Below, one piece after another: positions 14,501 through 24,300 of a stretch of DNA of 64,000 bases. The DNA comes from Bugulina stolonifera (lineage: Eukaryota; Bryozoa; Gymnolaemata; Cheilostomatida; Bugulidae). Position 1 is the first letter of the stretch. Each line of letters opens with the position of its first letter. A program made the translations under genes and the position numbers. Below the pieces are notes generated by a model. The model did not search any database and had not been told where the DNA came from. It worked only from the letters and a program-made list of their open reading frames with translations. The DNA is taken from assembly GCA_935421135.1 (NCBI GenBank), contig OW285187.1:9548001-9612000 (forward strand), in the 5' to 3' direction.

Positions 14501-14622
14501 ATACAGGATTCTACATATTACATTGCAGGTCACCTGGGCGTGGCATAAATAGACTCTCTGAGCACTTTGAACAAGTAAAACTTGCCGTCGAAGAACAATC
14601 TAGTAAAGATGCCAAAGAATGA
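8528..14622 (+). CDS. SSX2IP: SSX2IP/ADIP-like coiled-coil protein
   Basis: Ten exons: 8528-8713, 9391-9527, 10143-10311, 10776-10993, 11352-11524, 13182-13277, 13503-13576, 13952-14110, 14241-14317, 14529-14622, closing to 460 aa. Landmarks match the afadin- and alpha-actinin-binding protein in order: an N-terminal helix ending NVDECIHYIDK/EFQVLGLQSLY; a long coiled coil with EEQERQLRIENSNLHLKLKG and HEIKKKERQLTTIKER; the RRSKWRNE...RNEEEMYNTVL block; then LTDSLRKTCSLLRSHMKP; and the late coiled coil SLLEEHENLSKEKGLF with LNLTEAAL. In vertebrates this protein works at adherens junctions and at centrosomes/centriolar satellites. The start ATG 8528 is the first ATG in the open frame; a TTG-initiated extension to 8507 is ignored, and a 5' exon is possible. 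The intron 11525-13181 is the longest and holds no recognisable gene. The donor at 9528 abuts a tetranucleotide array. A polyadenylation signal AATAAA lies near 14876. Confidence 0.9.
9529..9684. repeat. (CTGA/CCGA)n tetranucleotide array starting at a donor site
   Basis: About 37 units of CTGA and CCGA in blocks. The array follows exon end AATCCAG at 9527 with no spacer, so the donor GTACTGACTGA is itself made by the array edge. Its minus-strand frame reads as SVGRSVSQ repeats, which is a by-product of the array. Confidence 0.95.
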
Positions 14623-15328
14623 CAATCAATGTAGATAGATGACACAACTCTCTTTAATATTGCTACATGCTGTTTGTGTTGCCGCATACCCCTTGTGAGG
14701 ATTTTTACATTCCAAACAATTTTTTTTCTTTTAGCTTCCTTCCACCACATTCTATCAGTTGTATATTATGTATGTTGACTAGTTTATTTCTGTTATTTCT
14801 CACTTTTCAATCAAATATGATTTTCACATGTTATTTTTAGAGTTAGTATCCGTCCAGCCTACCCCCAGTTAAAAAATAAACCTTAATTATTTTTAACTAA
14901 GAATACTGGTTCTTATAATTTTTACATTGTATTATGGAAAGGTAGATTGCAGCTAGTAGAGTAGGTAGACATTAAAGCTAAGCAGTTACATTTTATCAAG
15001 AACAGCAGTTGTAAAAGTAAAACATTGACCATTCTAAGCGGGTTCATGGATAATTATGGTTGCACAAACACCAAGAAAGATGTCCAGTAAAATATTGTAT
15101 TACCAAAGCTGAGGTCATCATAAATAACAAAACTTAACAAATGTCACTTTGGCCAGTGCTATGATAGTATGGCAGTATATAGGTACACGTCTATACATGC
15201 AGTATAATGTATATTAGATATACCTGGATACTCAGCCCTAATAAAACCAAATATAGGTTCACTAGTCAAGCTGAGTAAGCCCTAGCTTGCTTGCTCTGTG
15301 TGAGTGGTGCATATGTGTCTAGAAAACC
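14623..15328. other. Convergent 3' flanks of SSX2IP-like and eIF3J genes
   Basis: About 700 bp separate the two facing stop codons. It holds the presumed 3' UTRs, with AATAAA near 14876 on the plus strand. I see no further gene. Confidence 0.6.
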
Positions 15329-18300
15329 TCACATAAAATCTTCAAACTCGTCATATTCTCCTTCATCATAATCATTGGAACGGACTTGCTTTATTGCTGG
15401 TCCTTTTCCTTTTTTCTTTCCCTTACCACCATCCTTAGCCTGAATTAAAAACCATTTCATATTCAATTGATATAACTACAATACGGTTAGGTAGGTTAGT
15501 AGTGGACAGTAACATGCAACATCACAAATTAACTTTGTTATACTGGCATGGAAATACTTATACAACATGTGATGCAAGGCTCAGGGTGATCTTATCGCGT
15601 ATCATAACAATGAGTGGTGAATGTAGTTGAAACCAACCTTCTCTTGCTTTTGTTTTTCATTTCCTAAAGTGTTTATGGCAGCTCCTATTTTTTTTATGCC
15701 CTCAGAATTCACTAAAAGTACCAATAAACATATATACAGTGTAAATAGTTCATGTTGTGATGGCAAGTCTATAATATGATTCATTGACACAGAATGTCTA
15801 GCAGTGAAGGTCTAGAACAGGAAGTTTATATAATGTAGTCTATGTGAAGAACAATATGGCTAAATACGACTAAATGTACATGCCATTTAGATATTTCATA
15901 CTTACATGGTACACATAGATCTCGAAATAAATCTTCTAAAAACTTTGTATATAAGGGGTGATGCTACAAGAATACAATAGGCAAGATGATATACTGGACA
16001 AACATAATATTGGTTATTAGGAATCAACCTATTGAAATATTTATGGTGACAGTGGTAGTAGCAGTGTTAGTACTAAATATAGTATTGATATTAGTAAATG
16101 CCAAGTAAAATAAACTGAATCAACTTCCACACACAGCAAACACAACATCAACTACTGTACCTCAGACTCTGCGATTTTATTTTTTAATTTGGTAGCAAAT
16201 TCTAAGAATTCTTCAGCAGTAGCTGGTTTCATGGCTTCTATCCCTGACACAGGAGATACAGTCACACCTACAGAGTAACAGGAGAGGATGAAGTGTCACA
16301 CTTGTATCAACCTCTTGAGTATCAACAGCCTAGAACTAATGTACTCAATAGTAGTTTGGAACAATGAAGAGAGTACAATAATGTATGGCAGAGATAAATG
16401 AATAGACAGGTTAGTTCAAACTCTAACCCACAGACTTACCTACGAGCTCCTTAGCAAGCATTAGTTGCTCCTCTTCCTCCTGTAGCTTTAGTCTTTGTTT
16501 CTCTGCAGCAACTTCCTCAGGTGACATATTTTTTCTAGCTTCCTCCTCTCTACGCCTTTTTTCCTCCAATTCAGCTTTCTTTTTAGCCTCTCGCTCTGCT
16601 ATCCTTTCCTGTTAACAAAAAATTATTTTGTTACTAGCTGCCTTTGCGAAACTTGACCCACCAGTTAGCTTACACATGGTCTAAAATATAATGAAAATCT
16701 ACTAATATTTCTTACAAAAAAGAGCATGATTCACCTTCAAGGGTTTCTTTTTAGTTACGACAGGCTCTGACACAGGCTTGGATTCTTCATTATCCGAATC
16801 TTCCCAGTTATCCTAAAATGTAATATGACTAAATATTATTAGAATATTATTCAATGAATAACAGCAGCATTATTGCCAAGTCAGCTATATAACCATAAAT
16901 TAAAAAAACTTACTGGTTTTATTTCCCACTATTAATTCCAGGTAAGACAGCAATGAGCTAAGACCCAAACCCTAAACTACTCTTTGGGGTGGGAAAGGCA
17001 CTTCACCAATGGAAAAGTGACTAAAGTTGCACAGGAGCATCATAAGGTTGGATGCTCTTTCCGACACCACCAATTAGCCTACTTTTAGGCTACAGGAATC
17101 AAACCCGGATTGCCCACATTGAGGTCCAAAGCTCTAACCATTAGGCCACGGTTGCTCCCCTAACACTATCTACATTGTAGTTTATATCTGAAAAGTAGAC
17201 AACGTGTATCACTAGTTAGTATATACAAACCTTTACATCATCGTCTTCATCTTCGCCTGACCAAGCATCTGCCACGTTGGTCTTAACGGGCTCTGGCTCA
17301 TAGTCTTCATCATCTGCCATACAATCAGTATAAAGATAACTTGGATATTGGACAATATAGAAATAGGCATAAAGAGCAGAGAGGTTGGGGTTTACTCAGT
17401 TAGAGTTGCTCTACAGCTCTGATCGTGCCACATCTACTAAACAGTGGCGATGACAAGCTTAACTACCATATCAGTTGGAGCCACAGCAAACTTCCATGTG
17501 CTTTCAACTTCTCCTACATGTGCCTACAGATTTCCACAATTTAGAGCTAAATACTACTCTCTATAGCTCTACAGCACAAGGCTCATGAATATATTTCTAT
17601 AGCTGTTCATGAGGCATGTGGTTTAGAGCAGAGACAATAATTATGGCTGAAATACAGTAAAACCGGTTAAATAGGTATTCCTGAATGACCGGAAATTGAA
17701 AATTAAATTCAAATTACAACAGAAATATAGGCCTATTTTAAATTACATAGGACTTAGATAGGCCTATGGCTAAAAATTATACTTTAATTTAGGCACTACA
17801 AAGACAAGAAACGACAGGACATAAAACTTTGTGAGACCTTGTACAGAGAGTGTGGTTCTATGAAACCTTGAATGGGCTGTATTTCCACAATCTGCATTTA
17901 GAATAAGACCAATAACCTGTTGTCAATTAAAAGCGGACAAGATCAAGGCCTACACAAGTGGTATCCTAATCATCGTTGCCTAAAATGTGTGCCAGTCTCA
18001 CTAAATGCATGAAAATAGGTGATGTAAAATGTTTAGGCCTATTGCTATAGGCCTATATCAGGAGCTAGGGCCCATGTCAGCAGGCCTTACGGTGGTAGGC
18101 CCCAATTTTCTTCCTGAATCTCATCGTGTCATTGGTGCCCTGAGATCCATCCTATCTGCTGTGAATTGATTGAAAGACAATTATAATTAATTATATTTAC
18201 TTACTACATTAGGCCACATTTAATACTATTGTTAATTTGACTACTTTTCCCGTTTGGTCTCCCACGGTATTTTCCTTTTGATTTTGAAATTTTCGAAAAC

Positions 18301-18726
18301 TCAACTTCCGACAACTGGACTAAAACGAAACTCAACTGTCTTAAATAATTAGCTTAGGCCTATAACATTATTATACAAGAGAATAACATTATTAACACTA
18401 TTTATTGAATGCAAATGTTAACCGCAGAGCTTATAGTAATAGCTAGTATAAGACATAGGTGAAAACTAGAACAAAAGAGGAAGAAAAGTTAAAATAATAA
18501 ATGTAATTCTTGTTTCAATTTTATAAAATTAAAAATAATTTAATAAATAAATAATAAAAACTACATGTATATACGATTATTTTAGTACACTTCAATAGGC
18601 TTTAGATCCAATAGTTAGGTTACTCGAACTTATTGCTTTCTTATTTTTTAAATAGCCATATATTATCGTATTATGAACTCACTCAATTGCTTGTTGAGAA
18701 AGAAAAAACTTACCCCAATCAGCCAT
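15329..18726 (-). CDS. EIF3J: Eukaryotic translation initiation factor 3 subunit J
   Basis: Eight exons on the minus strand: 18726-18714, 17313-17231, 16812-16735, 16608-16440, 16267-16161, 15963-15906, 15711-15638, 15439-15329, closing to 230 aa (vertebrate eIF3j is slightly longer). It starts MADW and runs into an acidic block (DAWSGEDEDDDVKDNWEDSD), as in the family. A basic/charged helix follows (KPLKERIAEREAKKKAELEE), then GIEAMKPATAEEFLEFATKL, FLEDLFRDLC and IKKIGAAINTLGNEKQKQEK. The C-terminus ends EYDEFEDFM; the terminal EDFM is a hallmark of eIF3j, which binds the 40S decoding centre and promotes eIF3 association and release. The first exon has only 13 coding nt. The intron 16813-17230 carries a tRNA-derived SINE. 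Confidence 0.96.
16905..17160 (-). mobile_element. tRNA-derived SINE in eIF3J intron 2
   Basis: Read on the minus strand from 17160 there is a tRNA-like head. It has an A-box-like GTGGCCTAATGGTTAGAGC and, about 35 nt on, a B-box-like GGGTTTGATTCCTG. These are the internal RNA polymerase III promoter elements. The body continues about 170 nt past the head and ends near a T-rich stretch after GGGAAATAAAACC. It lies in the same orientation as the host gene. I could not define target-site duplications, so the outer limits are approximate. It is not a working tRNA because the acceptor stem does not pair. Confidence 0.75.
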
Positions 18727-19145
18727 GCTTACTTGAACGTGTGTTGCGGAAGCAGAAAGTAATTTTTGTTAAAGTCCCTTTATTATAACTCGGGGAGCGC
18801 GCTGTTCACGGTCATAAACGTGTCTGATATCAAGCGGCATCATGTGACGTACTAGAATAATGCGTCCAGTTTTTTGTTTTCCTCCTTATCTCCGGCATAA
18901 ATTCTCGCTGAGCCAAGTTAAAAGTTCCTCGACTCTTTCTATAAATTAAAACTTTGACCAGAGTTTACAACAGAATTAATGTTACTAGACATCTCGTAAC
19001 TTTGATAGAATATTAATCTCTCTCCTTTTTATTATTTCTATTTACTGGAAGGTTTATATATATGCTACGCTCCAGGTACAAAGCACTTTAGAATTAGTAG
19101 TTTGTTTGACACTCACACTAGTTAGTTTTAGTTTTTTAGTTCTGT
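18727..19145 (-). promoter_or_regulatory. Probable TATA-less eIF3J promoter region
   Basis: The 5' flank just upstream of the eIF3J ATG contains a short CpG-bearing stretch around 18790-18850, unlike the AT-rich surroundings. There is no TATA box at a sensible distance. Assignment rests only on position and base composition. Confidence 0.3.
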
Positions 19146-19307
19146 TAGGTGCAGTAGTAGAGAAATTTAGATAACCTTAGTTCCTTGTTTGTAGTTGGTG
19201 TTTGTGGTTAAAATGATCTACCAACAAAATATGGAGAAGACAAGTTCTCCTGCTTCAGTTTTGGCGAAGAACAAAGACCATTTCTAATTTCTCCACTTCT
19301 GCACCTA
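19146..19307. mobile_element. MITE, family A copy 1 (TA target sites)
   Basis: Inverted termini: the left end TTAGGTGCAGTAGTAGAGAA faces a right end whose complement is TTAGGTGCAGAAGTGGAGAA. The two ends are bounded by TA at 19146 and 19306, as in Tc1/mariner-type elements. About 160 bp with no coding capacity. A second, more diverged copy is at 59009-59160. Confidence 0.7.
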
Positions 19308-19320
19308 ACTAACTCCTTTA

Positions 19321-19733
19321 AGCCTAGAGCAAACTGGAGGCGAAATTAGCCGCGCGTCAAGTGAGGCCATATTGTTTCGCTTCACACTCCTAAACACACT
19401 AGGCGCGAAGCCATGGCGAAACTTTCGCGATTGATTGATGGCCTAAACACGTCTTGTGCAGGTAAAAGTCACACACCACATATCCCAATAAACTATTCTA
19501 CGTGCAGTTGCTTGTAAGTATTATGTTGCGTTCGCGCTTCTTTTCAATTAAACTTTCGCGCGACAGGAAGTAATGACTGGCGTGTCGACCAATAACACGC
19601 ACGCGGTAAGCGAAAATATCAAACATGTTTGATCGAAGCGAATTCGCAAAATTAGCCCAACGCGGCAGGGTCTCGCTCGTTTCTCGCAATTTCTCTAGCG
19701 AATTTTGCCCCATTCGCCTCCAGTCTGCGCGGC
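19321..19733. mobile_element. 413-bp GC/CpG-rich MITE, family B
   Basis: The inverted ends share ACTGGAGGCGAA, with 15 of 16 matches over GCAAACTGGAGGCGAA versus GCAGACTGGAGGCGAA. A 6-bp direct repeat CCTTTA flanks the element at 19315-19320 and 19734-19739 and fits a target-site duplication. The interior is rich in GCGAA and CGCG and stands out sharply from the AT-rich background, which suggests a recent arrival. There is no transposase. Confidence 0.75.
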
Positions 19734-19984
19734 CCTTTATAGTTGGTTGGAACCAGAAGTGTTGCAGACATTCACATTAACGATTACATGAGATGATGTT
19801 GAATCCATGATTTTCTCACTAGATGACACCAGCGTGTTGTCACACTAACAAATTTCTGCACAGCTTTCTGATCAGAACTGCTCGGGAGCTCTGCACTGGT
19901 GAGATCATGGTGGACTAAAAAAAAGACCAGCAACTCTGATAGTTCCTCTTTTCCCTTACCCTGGGGTCTAGGAGCTTAACCAAG

Positions 19985-21030
19985 ACAAGACAAGACAGTC
20001 TCTGGGAGCTCTCCAGGGTTCCATTCTTGGACCACTGCTGTTCTTGGTATTTATCAATGATCTACCCGAGACCTGAGTGTAAAGACTGCTTAAATAATAG
20101 GGTTGTTTGTTGATGACACTTCAATATACCACACTATCTAGAGTTATGAGGACACCATGAGGTCCCAGACTAATCTAAACTCTCTTGGAATATGGGCTAA
20201 ACAATAGGAGTATGTCTTTCAACATTAGTGAGCAAAATCATAGCATTCTGCACGAAGAGCGAAGTCTCGCAGTATACATTTTATACAATGGATGGCACTA
20301 TTCCAGAACATATCTCTAGCACCAAGAATCTCGGAGTCATCTTGCAAGATAACAAGTTTGATGAGCACATAGAAGCCAAAACAAAAGAGGGAAAGAAGCA
20401 GCTGGGAATAGTCAAAAGAACACTCTTTTGAACCCCTGAAAAAGCAAAACTGACAGATATAAGTTCCTATATCTCCCTCATCTGGAGTATGCTTCTGCAG
20501 CATGGGACTTAAGCACAAAGAAGGACATTGAGGAGATTGAAACTGTGCAGGACAATGCAACTAATTGGTAACATCAAGGGAAGAAAGGGACTTGACAAAC
20601 TTAAGAAAAATATTGATCTTGTACCCTTGGCGGGGAAAGCGCAAAGTAGATCTCCTGATGGCTATAATTTCGAATGAAGGCTCTCATCCTGACCTGAGTT
20701 CATCTGATGATGAGCTCATCAGATAAGAAACCAGCTCGGGCCTGTTACAAACCAGATCCCAAAAGTAAAGAACAGCCTAGACCCCTAAGTGCAAACAGCA
20801 ACCTGTACTATCAGAATTTTCTGCCTCGAACTATTCGAGGTTCAAGAATTGAGCAGATATGAGAAGTTTTAATTACTCTAAATAGTAGGTCATGATAGCC
20901 TGCACTGTCAAATTATGTGATCACCCCCCCCCCCCCCCCCCCTTGTCCTGTACCCACAGAATCCTCACCGAATTATGCGCCACTGCTGCCCCATATGAGG
21001 CCTGTCTCTTCTACTCCCTAGGCGGTTGAG
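19985..21030 (+). pseudogene. Decayed LINE reverse transcriptase, 3' part
   Basis: Broken frames translate to non-LTR retrotransposon signatures in the right order. These are QGSILGPLLFLVFINDLPE near 20010, the catalytic-type LFVDDTSIY near 20105 (polymerase xxDD box), STKNLGVILQDNKFDEHIE near 20310, LPHLEYASAAWDLSTKK near 20470 and QNFLPRTIRG near 20815. Frameshifts and stops separate them, so the element is dead. The pattern fits the CR1/L2/Jockey group. The 5' end is not recognisable. Confidence 0.85.
20924..20942. repeat. Poly-C homopolymer run (19 bp)
   Basis: Nineteen consecutive C on the plus strand near the 3' end of the decayed LINE. Length is likely polymorphic or subject to sequencing error. 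Confidence 0.95.
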
Positions 21031-21362
21031 TGTGACAATAAATTAGTCTAACATGCTTATACGTCTTTGTTACAAACCAAAACTAGACTATTAATAGTGA
21101 TACAGATGCTGCAACACCCTTTTATACAAAAATAGCCCTGCCCATGGTAAGAGGGGTCAATGGACCATTGGCTATACACACTGCCCTATTACTTTTTTAA
21201 TTATATGAAAAACTTCAGGTCGGATACGACATTGTACCAAGATTTTAATGTTGGTGGTGTGCCATATTGTTGTTGCTCAGTGTTATTGGATGATTCAGTT
21301 CAATAGCAACTGTGTTCATATATTGTGATATGTCCGGTTTTTGTGTATTTAAAGCCTCGATA

Positions 21363-24300
21363 ATGACCGAGATCAAAGTGGTACCTCTGGGTGCTGGGCA
21401 AGATGTAGGTAGAAGTTGCATCATCGTCACTCTGGGTGGAAAGAACATAATGCTCGACTGTGGTATGCACATGGGATATAATGATGACAGGAGGTTCCCT
21501 GACTTCAATTACATTGACGATGGTCGCCCTTTGACCGACTTCCTTGATTGTGTAATTATCAGCCACTTTCATCTGGATCATTGCGGTGCACTGCCATATA
21601 TGACTGGTGAGTATACACTTCTATACATGACTGGTGAGTATGCACTGCTATACATGACTGGTGAGTATACATTGCCATATATGACTGGTGAGTATATACT
21701 GTCATATATGACTGGTGAGTATACACTGCCATATAAGACTGGTGAGTATACACTTCTATATATGACTGGTGAGTATACACTTCTATTACAATGTATATGA
21801 CTGGTGAGTATATACTTCTATATATGACTGGTGAGTATACACTTCTATATATGACTGGTGAGTATATACTTCTATATATGACTGGTGAGTATACACTTCT
21901 ATATATGACTGGTGAGTATACACTTCTATTACAATGTATATGACTGGTGAGTATATACTTCTATATGTGACTGGTGAGTATACACTTCTATATATGACTG
22001 GTGAGTTTACACTTCTATATATGACTGGTGAGTATACACTGCCATATATGACAAATTGTATTAGGTATTGGGTAAGTATTGGGTATTAGGTATAAATGGA
22101 GTGCACGAAAGTGCAGGAAATATTTGGGAATAGTGGCGCTAGCAATTCAACTCTGTATAAAAAGCCAAACACCATAGATAGTTTTTATCAACTTATCGAG
22201 TTATGGCGTAATGTACATTTAGGTGTTAAACAGGAACTAGGTCTGTGCACTCTTCATCCTACTCCTCTCTCGGCAGCCTCTGGGCTATGTGGTGATTTTG
22301 GTATGATTTTAGAAATGGTTGGATATGACGGACCAATATATATGACCCACCCGACTAAAGCTATAGCTCCTATTCTGTTAGAAGACTTCAGGAAGATAAC
22401 TGTTGGGAAGGAGGGTGACTCAAACTTCTTTACATCAGAAAATATCAAGACATGCATGAAGAAGAGCATAGCCGTGAATCTACATCAGCGAGTGCAGGTC
22501 AGCTACGGGAGGGAAACGTGTTATCTCTCTGTAGTCCGTAGCTTAAACGGTTTAGTTCACAGCATTGATGATCGTTTCTAGATGAAATTTTTTTACATTG
22601 AAAGACTAGGGTTGCATCGTAAAACAGCAACTGTAAAACAATTGTCACTTTTTACAATGTGTACGTATTCTCAGTAAATACATGTCCTTTACGCTTCTTT
22701 ATGCATTTGATATACTCAACACTCATGTTTCAATTGTATCTTATGACTTTCGTGTAAAATATTTCAGGTAGACGATGAGTTGGAAATCAAAGCATACTAC
22801 GCTGGGCATGTACTTGGTGCTGCTATGTTTCACATTCGTGTAGGATCTCAGTCTATTGTATACACTGGGGACTACAACATGACCCCCGACAGACATCTGG
22901 GTGCTGCATGGATAGATAAGTGTCGGCCAGACCTTCTCATTACTGAGAGTACGTATGCAACAACTATCAGAGACTCTAAACGATGTCGGGAACGCGACTT
23001 CCTCAAGAAAGTGCTCGACTGCGTGGAGAAGGGCGGGAAGGTAAGTCTACAAATGGGTGCGTTCTAAACATGTATATGCATTTTATATGCCTAAGGGTGG
23101 AGAAGGGCGGGAAGGTAAGTGTACAAGTAGGTGTATACTTATACATTGTATATGTGCACATGCATTATGTATGGGTGGACAAGTACAGGAAAGGTAAGTG
23201 TATTATATATCATATATAGTTTTCTCATGCAAATTAATATCTCTAGGACACATTGAGCGGTATAATTGAATTAGAATGGACTAGATGTGGTTTATTATAA
23301 ACTGATCTCCACACACTGATCAAGCGCAGAGTTAGTTTTATGATACCTAGTTAAGTACTATATTGCATAAGACTTCAGCCACACTAGAATTTCAATGCTA
23401 AATTTAGTTTGATGAATTGTATTTTATTGATTTTGTAATTCTAGCGTATTAATGAAAAAATTGTTGTCTAATTTGATTAATTTTAGACATGGTTTTAAAA
23501 TGTCCTACATAAGTATGGAATACTCAGACGTGTTCTGAGTGTATCGTATTACCTGTTATGTCTGACTTATTGTGTAACAGACAATCAATTGACATGATTT
23601 TGATTGACTGGCAGTTTGGTGTAAACTTGCAAGCAGATGACTGACGTATGACATTAGTTGTCTGTTTGTCAAGTTTTATAACCACGCCTAATGTCAGTAT
23701 AATAATTACCCAACCAACTTTTTAATATAATACGTATTTGTGAAACCTTCATTGTTTCAGCTTTTACTTGTCTACAAAAAGAAAATTATGTAAGCCATGA
23801 TTTTTTTCATGTCGCTTCAAGATAAGATTTTTAGAAAACACTCTTATATGATGTGTTTATTGAAATATACACGTATTGGTTTGAATTGCAACTTCGGAGG
23901 GACATTGGAACTTTAACGAAGCGAAAATTTGCAGCAATAATGGTGTAAATACATGTAAATGTAGATATTTGTTTTCTGTACGAGATCCAGAGTGTTTGAT
24001 AGTGTCATATAGTATAGGCCTATATTGTACACGTAGCCTACATTATATAACACATTGCAGGTGCTGATTCCTGTGTTTGCTCTGGGCAGAGCTCAGGAGT
24101 TGTGTATTCTTCTGGAGACATTCTGGGACAGGCTCAACCTCAAAGTTCCTGTCTATTTCACACAAGGTCTGGCAGAGAAAGCCAACCATTACTATAAGCT
24201 GTTCATATCGTGGACCAATCAAAAGATCAAAAAGACATTCGTACACCGAAACATGTTTGAATTTAAACATATCAAACCATTTGAGAAGACATTCATGGAC

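Noticed and set aside
17080..17160. Possible tRNA gene on the minus strand
   Set aside because: A and B boxes are present but the acceptor and anticodon stems do not pair, and a long non-tRNA body follows. It is called a SINE instead.
20228..20431. 67-codon plus-strand frame as an independent gene
   Set aside because: It is part of a decayed LINE reverse transcriptase that continues in other frames on both sides.
21595..22055. Regularly spaced repeats resembling a CRISPR array
   Set aside because: Units are directly joined without unique spacers, and the array starts at the INTS11 exon 1 donor in a spliced animal gene. It is a minisatellite.
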